Positions 47,398 to 61,261 of a stretch of 64,000 bases of DNA are shown here, in pieces. Each line of letters opens with the position of its first letter. Position 1 is the stretch's first letter. Below the pieces are notes generated by a model, which ran no database searches, was not told the origin of the DNA, and saw only the letters and a program-made list of their open reading frames with translations. The stretch is from Helicostylum pulchrum (lineage: Eukaryota; Mucoromycota; Mucoromycetes; Mucorales; Mucoraceae): positions 124,001 to 188,000 of the forward strand of contig JAIXMO010000037.1 of the NCBI GenBank assembly GCA_025677825.1, written 5' to 3'. The position numbers were made by a program, and so were the translations under genes.

Positions 47398-47938
47398 AGT
47401 AGTTTTATATTAAAAGAAATGGTTCAAATGACAGATGAAACTTAAAGGGTGTGCGGTCCTTTTGAGTAACATAAAGATAGTCTGTTACGATATAGATCTG
47501 GTTTAAAACGTAATGTATAACCCTTTGTTTGTAGTCTCTCGGAACGATGTCTGTGTTGCTTTATTTATTATTTATGTTGGTGAAAAGGGTTTCACGTTGA
47601 ATAAATAATAAATCTTTTTGGGATATTGTCAGGTTGTTTTAATAAATAGTAACACAATCGGTTATAACATAAATTGGCAGGTCGCTAACTTAGGTATGAG
47701 AATAACAAGTTAGGAATTGTCATTTAAATACAAAGTAGTAAGTAAATAGTAATCAAAAAGGCGTGAATATATAGCTTGTATATATCAGCTTCCCTGATTT
47801 TTTGACCTCTGGTTTTTTAACTGTAATTACTTGATCTGATCCATAGTGATGGGTTCGCTTGATCTGTGATTTACTTCCTTCCCAAGTTCCTATTACTGTG
47901 AAAGTGTCTTCTATTTGAGGATTCTAAAGAATACTGAC

Positions 47939-47972
<34 letters not shown>

Positions 47973-49745
47973 GGTATTCTTCCTCTTCCTCTTATAGCCG
48001 ACACTGGATCAGTAAGAAAGAACTTGGGTTGGTCGTAAATTTCGGTGACAGTGTTCCCTGATCCTTGGTGAGGATTGGGTAACTATAGTTTTTAAAACCA
48101 TGTCAAGAAATCGTAAGTTGAAATAGGTGGTTCCGGATCTGAAGGTGAAATCAAGATGAAAAAAGATTGTCTGCATCTAGGTGTCTTTTCGTGAAACCAT
48201 GGTGGTTTGATTGCTGCATCTGTACAAAGGAGTCATCGGTACGGAAGCATAAACTTATATAATTAGGTTAGGCCGTCAGGTAATAGTATATAAATTAACC
48301 TGCGTCGTTGTGTCTCTCTAGCTTGGGGGTCATAGGTGTGTACGCCTGGTGAGATGTAATCAACACGGGGATGAAATATAGAAGTGTCGTGGTGTTCTTA
48401 CGTAAACATAGTTCTTCGCCATATACTTCAATCTTCTTAGTCGTTTTCTGCGATATTTAAAGGCTGTCCTCAGCTCAAAATAAGGTAGTTTGGGCATGTA
48501 CCGTACAGTAGCTGGGGTCCGTGATGGAAACTGATCAGACGGGACCAGATGTGTTTCCGCCTTCGCGTGGCTGATCCTGTTAGTATCAAAGTGTTCTTTT
48601 TTGATACATGTATAAAAAAGAGTTTGCTTTGAGAACCAAGAGAAACACACTTTAATTAAATAAAAACTACTTTTTTTTTTGCAAGTAAATACTTTCAAAA
48701 TTATATGACGTCTTCTTACAAATGCATACTTGAGACTATGATTCTTTTACTTCTAATTCTATACTATTAATAATTGTGTATAACATTCAGTAAGCACACT
48801 TAAAATATTTCTTTCATTTAGCTGATGTAGTTGTATTGGTAACTGCGTTTTTTTTTTTTTACGCTTGTTTCATGGATTATCATGTACACAAACTTCCTGA
48901 AGATTGATTTGTACAGTGATATTTTTTCTTTCTCTGGAACAAAATATTCCGCATATGGTTTGCTTGGTAGATATTTCAAATTTGAAGACCGTGATAACGA
49001 CTTTCAACTTAAACCCACTAATACTTTTGTAGAAACATCGAAACTGTGTTACTTTTTGTATGTCACGAATGGCGCGATCCTGATAGAAATATATTCAGAT
49101 AAAGGAAAGCCTCCAGCTAAGGAACCAATAATTGAACCTTCTACTAAACAACAGACAAAAGTTCAAAATAAATTGAAGAGTGAAACATTGCAAATATATC
49201 TATGAAATGCTATAGGTGCGACGGAACATACTATGCAAGATCTTCTAGTGTCAAGTAAATCCCCAAATCATACCAAAAGTAAATACTCATACTACGTATG
49301 TCTACTATTGCTATCCCTCAGGAACAAGAAGATATGGAAAATATCGAAACTTTTTATTCAAGATACCCAAAAGGGAAATAATTTTGAAGAAATGAAACAT
49401 ATTTGGTCCTGCAGGTTCTTTGCTCTCATTATAAGATCCAAGCATTTCTACAATGTGCCTACTCAGAGGAGAAGTACAACATACCCCAATGTGACGTAGA
49501 TAGAAACATGTTTTAAAGGGGAGGTTTAAAAAACTGACTATGAAAAAGTAGTTTGAGTGAAAAAAAAACTCACTTCTACTTTCCTCTCTTGGCATAAAAA
49601 AAGAAGGGAACAAGTTATTGTCTTGCAATTTCTTTCATCTTGAAAAAACAATTAGATTACAATTAGAAGAAGAAGAAAAACCCCATTTCGATATTTTTAT
49701 TTACATCTTTTTAATTCTCTCTCTTTTTATTTTGTTTAAAACGAC

Positions 49746-52700
49746 ATGAGTGGACTTACAGCCTTTTTACAAACAGAGCTGTTAACGCTATCAAGTGAAG
49801 CAAGACGTAAACATCCTGAAATTAAAGAGGTTAGTTTTTATTTTGTTGTACCTTTTTTTTTCTCTTATTGGGAGACGGGAATGAAAAAAGTAACTCAGTT
49901 CCCTTTTTTTCATTCTGTCTGTAGGCAGCAGAACGTTTAAGTGTTATATTAAGAAGTTTCAAGGAAAGACCTGGATACAGTATAGCTAATGGTAAAGAAA
50001 AAAATAATATTGTTTGAAGTATGAACACGTTGTTGAATTCTATTTGTACGATTTTTTTTTAGAGTTAGCAAAGACAGAAGATGCGTTAAGACCTTTTGTA
50101 TTAGCTTGTGAAACAAAGCAAGTTAAACTTGTCACTATTGCTATTGGGTGTATACAAAAACTTATATCTTTTCATGCTATACCAGAGGTAAGGAGCAACA
50201 GAAGAAGAAAAACGAAATTAAACTCATTGGCTTTTTTTTTTGTATTAGACATCTGTTCGAACCATCTTGAGAACATTAACAGATATTAGTGTTCATGGAG
50301 TTGAAATTCAATTAAAGATATTACAGACAGTTTTACCCTTATTAAATAATTATAGAAGTGTACATGATGATATATTAGCAGAGGTAATTACAAAGAAAAA
50401 GAGAGAGAAAAAAGGAAAGTATTCTTATTTGAGGAATTTTTGTAATATTATAGGCACTGCTGATTTGTTTTCGATTACAAGATTCAAAGATTGTTGTGGT
50501 AAATAATACAGCAGCAGCAACGTTACGTCAATTAGTTATTTTTGTATTTGATAAGGTGGCTAAAGAAGATACGATGGGATTAGAAAAATCAGATGCTAAT
50601 CAACAAGTAGAGATCAGTACAGGAGAAAAGATAAAGTTACATCCTTGTGCTAAAGACGCTTATTATTTGTTTCAAGATTTATGCTTATTAACAAATGGCG
50701 ATCATCCTGAATATCTTCGCTTAAACCACTTATCAAAAACTTTTGGATTAGAATTAATTGAAAGTGTATTAACCAACCATTATGAGCTTTTCAGAGAGGT
50801 AAACAAAAAAAAAAAGAGAGAGAAAATAGCATATGTTTACAAGGCAACTTATATATATATATATTAGCACAAAGAACTGAGCGCTATCCTCAAAGAACGA
50901 GTTTGCCCAATGTTTATAAAGAACTTTTCAGAAAAGAACGAATTTCCACAAACGATGCGATTAACCCGAGTTGTTTATATTTTGATTAAACAATTTAGTG
51001 AAATCTTGGTAATGGAATGTGAGATATTTTTATCAATGTTTGTAAAGATTTTGGAACCAGAGAATCCACTTTGGCTTCGAGTATTGGTGATGGAAGTATT
51101 TAGAGGTGTCTGTAGTGACGCTGTTTTAACAAGTTCGATTTATAATTGGTATGATGGTCAGAATAGTGCTACCAATGTCTTTCGAGATATGATTACTGGC
51201 TTTGGAAGATTGGCTACTGAAAAGCCTCAGTCCATTGGAGCTAATCAAGGTGGTAGAGAAAGTGCAGAGTATAGTTCAGGTAGTACGGGCTATGTGTCTC
51301 ATGCAAATCAAGGTGGATCAGTGACTTCAGACGGTTTGAGTACAACTACTTCCACTATGCGTATTCAATGGTAAGTGATGAATTAGTAATTCAAATTTGC
51401 AAAAAAAAAAAAAAGGTGTAATTGATTCACTTTTTTTTTTAAATAAAATAGTATTGATCAATTGGATAAAGCGGATCCTCCTACTATTCCTGATACCTAT
51501 ATTTTTTATTTGGCGTTACTTTGTCTCAACTCTATTGCCGATGGATTAGCAGGGTTTGCATTACCTAGATTCTCACCTGGATCAATTAAATCACAAGAAA
51601 AACCCACAACTGAAGAGACTACCGATAAAGATTTAACACTTGTGACAGATATGGCCAATGTTGCTTGGCCGGGACTTTTAGCAGCCATGTCATTTTACTT
51701 GACTGCTAACCTAGACGAAGATTTATTTCAAAATACTATGCGATCCTATCAAAATTTTACTAACGTATGTGGTGTCTTAAACTTGGTAACACCAAGAGAT
51801 GCATTCTTAACCAACTTGTGTCGAAATTCTATTCCCATCATCCCATTACTTTCTTCTGGATATGTTACAACACCTGCTATGGGTAAAACAAACAGTTCTA
51901 CCAGTATTAATACAACTTTATCTTTATCCGGGACAACTACTGCAGTATCGTTTACGGATTTACCGGTACATCAACAACAAGCCGTAGCTAATATTACGTT
52001 GAATGATAAGAATTTATATAGTTTACGTGTGTTGCTGAATATCACCATGTTTCTTAGCAGTACGTTAGGATCGTCATGGTACCTCGTTTTAGAAACTTTA
52101 CAGTTGGCGGATTTCTTGTTGTTTAATAGACCTGTACCAAAAGGAGCTTCTGCATCAGCTACTGGAAATACAAGTACTGCTGCTTCTTCGGTTGCTTTAA
52201 GAAGAACGCTTACTGGATCTCCTGCTTCTTCTAATAATGTCAATCAATTAAACTCTAATTCGCAACCTAATAATAACCAAATGATGGATGCAGACCATAT
52301 TACGATTATTAGCGCATCATTTAATCGATTGTTCGAAAACAGTAAATACTTGGACGATGAATCCTTTATAGCGTTTGCATCAGCATTATGTCGTATGAGT
52401 TCTGAAGTTACGGGAACACCTTTCTCTGACGACCAATCTTTATCGAAGAATAAATCATCTCGAGCTAAAATCTTTAACGGTCGATCATTTGCAGTAGAAA
52501 AATTAGAATATATTTCAACATTAGATATGGGACGATTAATTAATAGCAGTTCGTCTAAAAAGATTTGGGATTTGATCATGTCTCATTTAGTCGCTACTGC
52601 TAATTATAGTTCTACGCCGGCTTCGATTCGAACTCAATGCTGTGATGCCATTTCAGATATTATTTTGACAGCGATGAATTATGTCTTGTCAGAGCACAAA

Positions 52701-55700
52701 CAAGTCAATGAAGATACACAAACGCGATTATTGTTAGTTTTAAATCAGTGTATTAATTATACAGAGGAAACCAATCAACAAGAACCAAAGACATTTAGTG
52801 AAGTTCAAAAGATGGGATTAGAGACTTTAAATAATTTGTTGCAGACATCTGGACATTCTTTTACGTGTGGATGGGGAATTATATTTGATATGTTGAGACA
52901 TGTTGCTGTGTGCGCTATTGGACCACCTGCGGATCAACACGAAGAAGAAGAAGATCAAGAAACAGATGAAAATACATTGGTTGAAAAGACCAACGAGAGG
53001 TCTAGTATTGATACAACTGCTTCTTCTATTGTTACAGGCGGTGGTAGTATTATGACAACAACAACGACAGGACCTAAACCAGCTACTGGGTTAATCAAGG
53101 TTGCATTTTCTAGTCTTCAATTGATTTGTACTGATTTCTTATCGTTACTTTCACCTGATTGTTTACGTCAATGTATTGCTACGCTTGGATCATTTGGTAT
53201 GCAAAGCGATGATTTAAATATTAGTTTAACAGCAGTTGGACTCTTGTGGAATTTATCAGATTTTATTCAGACTAGACGTATGGAACTTAAAAAGAGTCAA
53301 CCAGATACAAATGAAACTGTTGATAAAGAGAGCATGAATATTGATTTAGCGTTAAGCCAAGAAGATGATAGTAATCCTAAAACGTACAGTATACTTTGGA
53401 TGTTGTTGTTACTTCAATTATCACATACCTGTATTGATTGGCGGCCAGAAGTACGTAACGGAGCAAACCAAACATTGTTTCGAACCATTACCATGAACGG
53501 ACATATTTTAGGCCCTTGTTTATGGGACGCATGTATTTGGCAAGTGTTATTCCCACTTTTAGATTCGATCAAGATGTCGTCGATTCGAGCCAGTAAGATT
53601 TCACATGGCAGTAAAGCTTCATCTCCTACTGCCAACGATCGAGATTCCTCGGGATTTATGCTTCATCATTCAAGAGATACAGCCGATAAACAATGGGATG
53701 AAACCAAAGTATTGATCTTGACTGGTGTCTCTAGTATCTTTTCAGATTTCCTATCTGATTTATACCGATTAAAATATTTCTCTAGAGCCTTTAGGTTATT
53801 ACTTGCTCATTTGGAAGATTCTTGCTTAAGATCGAGTCAAGAGGTATCATTGGCTAGTATTAAAAGTTTCAAGACGATTGTGACAATTTCAGAGGATTTT
53901 AAGGAACCAATAATGGAGTTGAGTGAATTGTGGCGTAGAGCTTGGTATACATGGGAAGTGATTGGGTATGGCATCAGTCAGTCCATGAATGCAGATGATT
54001 TGACTGAAAAGAAACAATCGCCTTTACTTGATGATGAACCTGAACTTCAATCACTTACATTATCATTATCTTGTTCAAGTGCGGCACCGATTTCACAAGA
54101 TTTCACACAAGATACACTAACTTCATTTGTCGGTATGTTTACAGACCTGTATCGATTAATCTCGGATAGCTTTAGTTTAGAAGACGTGAGTTCGTTATTG
54201 AGCGTATTACGTAACGTGATGGTATACTCTACCAGTCCCCAATATCGTCCCGATGTAGATCATACCTCACCATTACAAGAAGCAGTATTGGAAGCAGTGC
54301 AGACACTAGATATGAATGTCACGGGAGTGCCTCCTTTAGTACTTGCAGATCTTGCAGAGTACATGACGCTTGCATTTCTTAGTCCACCTGAAGACGGTCA
54401 GAACAAAAATCGTGGTTATATCCCTCCAAGTCAACGCAAGTTCTCAACAGTTACTTATATTGCCCTGAACAAAAAATGCAGTAGCTTGGTTGCAAATCTA
54501 TTCAAACTTCATGCAAATGTTTTGGATCTGTATACGGAGGGCGTGTTTGAAAGGATGATTGGTGCCTATGGCTTACCAATGAAATTAAAGTATGATTGTC
54601 CTCCTTCTTATAAGCATGGATGATAAAACTCCTTTATGGAAAGTTGCAACTGATGGCTTACTGCAGGTTTTGAAAATCGGGTTAGAGACTTTGCAGAATT
54701 TCGGAGAAGGTAAACAAAAATATTCTTTTAGTGTTATTTTTTATTTATCTCAAAAAAAAAAATGTAGAAGTACCTACAGAAAGGTTTGTTGGGGTATGGA
54801 GAACACTAGTAGATATCTTGGAAGGTAGTTTATTATCACCTAGTTCGCCACCGGAAAATATGAAGATTGAAGAACTGGATGTAGATGAACACTTTGATAT
54901 CTCAGTACTCAATGTGATACAAAATGATATTGTGATTTATATGGGCACCAGAGTACCTATTGAAGTGATTGAAAAGTTGGTCAATGTGATTAGAGAAAGT
55001 TCTAGGCTCTACTATGTAGAAGACACAATGACAGAAGAAAAGGAGGATGGCAAGTCTCGCATCTTGATTAATGATAGGTCGAGTGATATTGTAGGTACAA
55101 CGGGTACTATTGTACCCGTCATGAAGGAATCTTTTGCATATGCTTCCTTGATGACCTTATTTACTTTATGCTCAGCAGAAAAGAAAGGTAGAAAAAAATA
55201 AATAATAGAAATGTAAAACGTTTCAAGTAAATTAATTTTTTTTTTAGATCACCTTGAAGTTCGTAAGAGAATTGCTAAAGTTGCAATTCCCGTGTTACTT
55301 GAAAGGTGTGAAATTGTACTTAAAAATTATACGGCAGATGAACCTTTACTAGGAAGATGTCCGTTTCCAAGGTACTTGATGGGGTGAGAGCGATTTTTTT
55401 TTATTTATTGTTATTTGGGGGGGGGGAAAGAGGGAAAAAAAATACAAATATAAGAAAAAAAAGGCGTATTTTCTAACGACAGTTTAACAGAGTACGCAAA
55501 GAAGAAATGCTATTCTTCCTTAAGCAATCTATCCAGTTGAAATTACAAGAAAATATTCTTGCAACAACAGCGGGTGATGATAACCAAAGTAAGTTAAATT
55601 GAATTGAAAAAAATATACATATATTTATTACACACGCACACAGACAACAACATCTGACTTTTTTTTTAACAGATATTGTGAAACAATTGCTTTTGTCTGG

Positions 55701-55833
55701 ACCAAGAGCTCACCTCTTTTATTTGTATCCTTCTTTGTGTAGTATGATAACCTGCGAAGATGATGTAGTAGTTGGTTTAATTAGAGAATGTTTGCAGGTT
55801 GTTGGCTTGGAAATGGGGTTGGCTCCTGTATAA
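49746..55833 (+). CDS. MON2: Mon2 trafficking protein; apparent +1 frameshift
   Basis: Eleven exons: 49746-49829, 49925-49991, 50063-50187, 50249-50383, 50454-50798, 50868-51370, 51452-54709, 54768-55187, 55248-55383, 55491-55588, 55673-55833. About 1776 aa if one extra base is ignored. Mon2 hallmarks include KHPEIKEAAER, ALLICFRLQDSK with VVNNTAAATLRQLV, LWLRVLVMEVFRGVC, LLWNLSDFIQ and RCPFPRYLM. Mon2 is a Sec7-GEF relative without the Sec7 domain and partners Dop1 in endosome-Golgi recycling. Within exon 7 the frame breaks near 54618-54624: GLPMKLKYDCPPSYKHG ends in TGA, and the matching continuation (DKTPLWKVATDGLLQVL) lies in the +1 frame. The total length is 3n+1. Confidence 0.9.
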
Positions 55834-56210
55834 ATTTTTCTATAACTACACTTAATATACTAATTATGACGTTTTTTTATTTTATTTATTTATTTATTTA
55901 TTTTACATGAAATAAAAAAAAAATGTATGTGTAGTAAATGTATAAGTAATAATATATAGATGGTAAATGAAGTAAAATAAAATAAAAAAAAATGAGACTA
56001 ACAAAAAAAAAAGGAAAGGAAATTACAACAGAAGGAGAGATGAGGGGGGAGGAGAAAAACTCTACTATTTTTCACCATAAGTGTGTGTATAAATGTTTGA
56101 GTGAGTGGTATGAGTGTGAGAGAGAGAGAGAGAGGGCTAATAAATTGTATGTATAGTGCGTGTGTATCTTTTTTTTTAGATGAAATATGAAAAAAATGGG
56201 GTAAAGAAAA
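55834..56210. other. Convergent 3' spacer, MON2 and bZIP genes
   Basis: AT-rich, with (TTTA)n near 55878-55902, A-rich runs and a (GA)n tract near 56118-56133. Probably both 3' UTRs. No gene. Confidence 0.5.
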
Positions 56211-57209
56211 TTATTCCGAAATTATACTTTCTAATTCATCATCTTCGTCTTGATCGCTTGAAATTGTGGCGGCAACAGCTGCATTGATACCGTCATCGTG
56301 CTCACTACTACTGACTGATAATGCAGAGTAGTTGAAATTGGTATTATTATTCGCAGTAGGATTAGCTTGGTTGCTATACGGATAATTATTTCGATTGGAG
56401 TGATGATGGTGATTTACATCATTATTTCGATAAGATACTTGTTGATATTGATTATTATTATTATTATTATTATTGTCGGATTGTCTACCGATCCATTTTT
56501 TAAGCATTTTTTTAGCCACCATTTTTCCTCTAAGCCTATCGGTCGTCGCTTTTAATCGATCGTTTTCAAGACGCAGTTCTTGCAATTGACGTTCCAAAAC
56601 CGCATTTTGTTCGGATAGTCTACCAATCATGGACCTCATCTCATTTTGCTGTTGGTTTTTCTTTTGTCGGTATTTGGCAGAGGCAGCCTTGTTTCTTAAG
56701 CGACGCTCTTGAAGTGTCAGCGGTGGTTGAGATGGGTCTTGGTCATCTAATAATTCATCATCTTCATCTTCGTCCATCATAATACTGTTGATTCTTTGTT
56801 GTTGTTGTTGTTGTTGCGATTGATTCTGATAGTGTTGTTGTTGTTGTTGTTTTTGTTGTTGGTAGTACATTGATCTTTTGGGAGATAAAGATGAAACAGA
56901 TGAAGAGGGAGAAGAAGGAGTAGATGACTCAAATAATTTATCTTCTGGCGAAGTAGGTGGAGAGCGAAATAGTGATGAAGGGTATCTTAAAGGGTGATGG
57001 TAAGGGTGACTAGGTGCAGATGCTCTTCGCTCCATAGCTTCTTTATGGTATAGTTTAGATGATGAGGAGAACATGGGAGCAGCAATAATAGATGAAATTG
57101 ACATTAACTTTCCAGGCGCTGGTCCAGTGCTACTGATACTGCTAGTACTGCTGTTACTAGAGGTTGATAACATACATTCATTATTGTTTCTAGATTTAAT
57201 TGACTGCAT
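56211..57209 (-). CDS. bZIP transcription factor
   Basis: Single-exon frame of 332 aa. The basic region RRLRNKAASAKYRQKK carries the N-x7-R signature (NKAASAKYR) and resembles the Cys-3/Zip1-like and Gcn4-like group; a leucine zipper follows (NAVLERQLQELRLENDRL). Upstream is Ser/Pro-rich sequence with a Gln tract, and just before the basic region an acidic patch (DEDEDDELLDDQD). Asn, His and Gln runs come after the zipper. Members regulate sulfur, amino acid or stress genes; the specific pathway cannot be read from this. The MON2 gene converges on its 3' end. Confidence 0.9.
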   Translation of the reverse strand: MQSIKSRNNNECMLSTSSNSSTSSISSTGPAPGKLMSISSIIAAPMFSSSSKLYHKEAMERRASAPSHPYHHPLRYPSSLFRSPPTSPEDKLFESSTPSSPSSSVSSLSPKRSMYYQQQKQQQQQHYQNQSQQQQQQQRINSIMMDEDEDDELLDDQDPSQPPLTLQERRLRNKAASAKYRQKKNQQQNEMRSMIGRLSEQNAVLERQLQELRLENDRLKATTDRLRGKMVAKKMLKKWIGRQSDNNNNNNNNQYQQVSYRNNDVNHHHHSNRNNYPYSNQANPTANNNTNFNYSALSVSSSEHDDGINAAVAATISSDQDEDDELESIISE

Positions 57210-60200
57210 CTTTTTTTTTTGATATATATTTTATTTTACTGGGTAAAGAGTTGAAGAAAAGAGTTTTTTTTTAAATATATAAAATGATATAAGAAAAAGA
57301 GAAAGGAAAATGTAAAAATGTAGAATAAAAATCAAGTAGTATTTATATAGACGTAAGCCCTTAAATGTATAAGCACGACCCATTTGAAGAACTATTTATA
57401 TCAAAATAGATAAGTCATCTAAACACATACACCAAGGATTTACTTTTTGTTTATAGAAAAAAAAACCCTTCCTTGGTATGGTTAAATTAAAGGGAATTTT
57501 TTTTTATTTCTAATTAGGATGATTCTTATTTCGACGACATCCCCCAAATCCTGCATCAGCCAAAAATATTATGTATATTTATATATCCTTTGGGGGAGGG
57601 GTGTGTAAGAAATAAAATTATATGTCGATCGTCTTTTTAATACTATTGTAGCTTCAACACTCGAGATGAGGTAAAATGTAAGTGTATGATACATGTAAAA
57701 AATGAAAAAAAAAAAAATACAAACACAGATTTTATGTTATGTACCATATATTTTAAAAAAAGGAATAGTGTAAAAAATAAAAATGTTGAAAGAAAATGAT
57801 TAAATATAATGTACTAGTATCATATATAATCATAAGTGTATTGCATGTTGTGTTGTCTTTTTTTTTTATAGTATTACATTTTGCCTTTTTTTTTTTTTTT
57901 GGATGGTAGGTTTTGGAAACAGATGGTCTCAAATGTCTCTATTAAAATCAAGTTGAATCATTCATCATCCCATGACACTTATTATTATTCTGTCTGTCTG
58001 TTTGTACTCTCCCCCCGCTCCTCCCTTTTTCCATCCTCCCCCCACGTTCTCAAAAGTCTGTTAACCAAACCTTAATCATTATAAATAATAATAACAAATA
58101 CAATAATTCTTGTTTCATCTTGAATATTACCCTGTCATATAATCATTCTCGGTTGGAATATTTTTTGACGATGTTTATCGTGATATGTCCGTGTTGTATC
58201 TTATTTATTATTGTCTATTATAGTAAAATGTGGAATTATAATTTCATCATTATGTAACCATATAGTGTGTATTCTATTTTTATATGCCCTACCCTTTTTT
58301 TATTTCTCTCTTTCTTAAAATATGTATTATGTATAGTCTATACATATATCGATGATCAAAAAGATCGTGTAGAACATTGATTTGAAGTCCATTGGTTAAT
58401 AATGCAATCATGTAAAAAAAAAGACAGAACTCTGTCGTATGGGTTCGTCATAAGTTATCGATAACAAAAAGTATGTATTCTTCTCATTGCATTCTATAGT
58501 TGAGCCGCTCCCCCCATACATATTAAGCCCCCCTCTCTCTCTCACTTCTCGTATCCTATCTCATGATATTTTAAATCAGGTGGATTTATTATAGTTTCAA
58601 TAGAAATATAAACAACAACAAGAGAAGCAAGGCAGCAGCAAAAGCAGCAGCAGACCATACTAAAAGTCATTCTATAAAAAAACATCTAGCATGATCAAAT
58701 GTGTTTCAAAACAATTCTTTTATGGTAGTACCATACCATCATCGTAATCGATTGGCATATATTTGTACTTTAACTAAATCAAAAAAAAGTAGTTTCGAAT
58801 TGGAGAAAAAAAACAATGATATATAAGAAAAAGGGGAGGGGGGAGAGAGGGAGGGAACAAGTATATAGTAGTTAAAAGTTTATTAGAAGAAAAAAAAAGT
58901 GGCAAGATGATCAAGTGTATAAAATGAGAATTTACTTGCATACTCCACATGTATAAAAGTAATATGACAGGCTCCCTCGCTTTTTTTTTGCTTGTTTTAA
59001 ACATGTGTAATTTAAAATATAGATACACATAAGAAGAAAACTCGATGAAAGGTAAAAAGATGATCGACTACTTGCAAAAAAAAAGTCATTGGCATTATAC
59101 TTAATACATCCTTCTTTTTATTGACTTGAAAAAGTTTTGAGCATGTGTCATATGTTATTTTAGAAATTCTTTAAAGCCCATTACCCTTACATATTACGCG
59201 CTCTCCCTTCTTATTTTATCATTACAACAAATAGGTCCTCGATTTATATTTGTAGAAAGGGTCCTTTCTTGTTGTTGATCGGCCGATACTCTGCTTTTTT
59301 TGGTTGCGATGCAAAAAAGTTTTTTTTAAAAAAAAGATTGTGTTGCATTTGATAAACGTATTTTTTCTTAAAAAAAAAGAACAAAAAAAAAGGCACCGAA
59401 AAAAAAAATTAGCTTGTAAGAAGCACATGAGTTTTTATTTAAATATGAAAAGGAGGAGGGGGGAAAAGAGAAGTTATGTAAATGAGAAAAAACTATATTA
59501 TTCTCTCATTACTCATAACGCATATTAAAACGTGAAACACGATATTGCAAAGACTGCCAGCTAGTAATCTTGACAAAAATCAAATAAGAAAAAATAATAA
59601 TATAGTGTTCATACTTGTTGCATGTACATATACCATAAGATTTTTTTATTTGTATATTGAAATTATTCCCGGCCCCTTGATGAAACACTCTTTTTTTGCA
59701 AACATCCTTTTCTGGGTAATAGATCAATTACTCTAAAAATGGCTATTTTATGACAACGTTTTTTTTTTTTTTTTTTGTGTGGTGGTAATAACTGTGCCGT
59801 AAAAAAAAAAGCTGAGCAATACACGGAACCTTTTTGTTTCTCTCCCTCTCTTTTCTAAAAAAAGGCAATATGTATAACGGTCCTTTTTTTTTTTTTGTCG
59901 AGAAAATAAAAATATCATTGTGTACACACATATTAATTTTTAAAGTTGATCCACTTCGTGCACGGGATTTTTTCATCCTTTTATTCTGAGTGCATAATGA
60001 TTTGGCTCGCATTTTTATTTTGGTCCGACTCCTTGCATGTTTGATTGTTTATTTATAAAACGACACGAAAAAAGTCCCTTAAATGTAGACTAAAAAAAAA
60101 AAGTCGCCGTTTTAAAGTTTGATGTATTTTGTGTCTCGTTTTTTACATTTGTCTGCTCAAATTTTTGACGAGTCAAATATAAGTGATCTTTAAAAATAGA

Positions 60201-60569
60201 GCATGTAAAATACTATATGTTGCTATATACTCTATAATACTTTATTATTATATATGCCAATTGAAATAAATGTATCTCAACTGTTCAAACTATTTTCAAA
60301 TTAAAAAAGTAAAAAAAAAAAGTTCGACTTTTAAGCGGTATTCATGCTGACGTCGCTAAAATAAATTACAATTAAACATGATTATATGATATCTTTAGTT
60401 TTAGTATTTAAGCGGGCATTCTCGCGAACGATTTATGGATCCGTCCCAGATAGTTTGAATAGTCAATTTATCAAAGCCCAAGGATTCGGGTTATAAGGAA
60501 ATTAATGTTTTTTTCTGTTTGAAAACGAATCGACCTCTTGTATTGATCTTGGAAACGTAATTTCAAATA

Positions 60570-60860
60570 TTATTGCGGTATAAAAGGAGATATTTGGCAT
60601 TTTTTGAGAGATATAAACCTTAAGATTGTATCCTTATAAAAAAATATTAAATACCATGAAAATGTCGCAAAAACGCGTTCTATTTTTGCTTTCCAGATCA
60701 AAGGTAAATAACATAAATCCTGGTTTTCGTGTCGTACTACGTTTAATGTCTTGTAAATATGCTTGATGAGCTTCACTTTTGGCTCAAGTACAGCCATTCG
60801 CAAACAATAGAAGCGAAAAGCATACTTGTTAATATTCTTTATGCAGTTCCCGGGAGTCTA
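60570..60860 (-). pseudogene. Coding-like fragment, unknown
   Basis: Behind a good AG acceptor (CTCTTTTAG, near 60859), the minus strand is open to TAA at 60570. It has protein-like composition (INKYAFRFYCLRMAVLEPKV, LIKHIYKTLNVV). An in-frame ATG lies at 60797. No domain was recognised and the 3' part loses character, suggesting decay or a missed intron. Confidence 0.25.
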
Positions 60861-61261
60861 AAAGAGTAAACACATAAGTGGAATCCTCGATACAAGTTTT
60901 ATTTACGCGCTCAAAGAAAGTGTGGTGTATTGCTTTTTACTTACCTTTATAAAGTTCAAAAAAAAAGTAGTTTTATATCAATATACTATCACAGTCGGGT
61001 GGGCCATATTTAAACGTTTGTAACAACCGCTCTTACGAACGGCGGTTTCTGTAAGAAGAATGTTATCATTGTGTACGGACATAAAGAAAAGATGTACATA
61101 TAAGAAAAAAAAAAGAAAAAAATTAAATTAGATTTATAAAATAGCGGGTCTATTTGCGATATATTTAATCATTTTTATGCATATTTTTCTCATAAATATA
61201 AAATAACATTTTAAAAGATACAGATTACTTGCTGCCAGAGAAGTTTGTTCCGGGTAGCAAT

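Larger units (their letters stand above)
45627..49745. other. Long repeat-bearing spacer
   Basis: 4.1 kb between CLU1 and MON2. Contains an 83-bp direct repeat (46365-46563), a ~30-bp T run (47007-47036), a ~30-bp A run (47941-47969) and a probable copia RT relic (47179-47397). An open frame at 48882-49205 continues in frame past a TGA but matches nothing I know. No intact gene. Confidence 0.55.

Noticed and set aside
47970..48035. LPLPLIADTGS string resembling a retroviral-type protease active site
   Set aside because: Open only over about 20 codons with no flanking protease sequence; a four-residue match is expected by chance.
48882..49499. Open frame of ~205 codons interrupted by one TGA
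   Set aside because: No recognisable motif, no splice sites that remove the stop, and AT-rich composition typical of chance frames.
54580..54615. 25-nt intron (GTATGA...TATAAG) as an explanation for the MON2 frame break
   Set aside because: It would restore frame but is far shorter than the other introns here (about 45-95 nt) and would delete the conserved KYDCPP segment.
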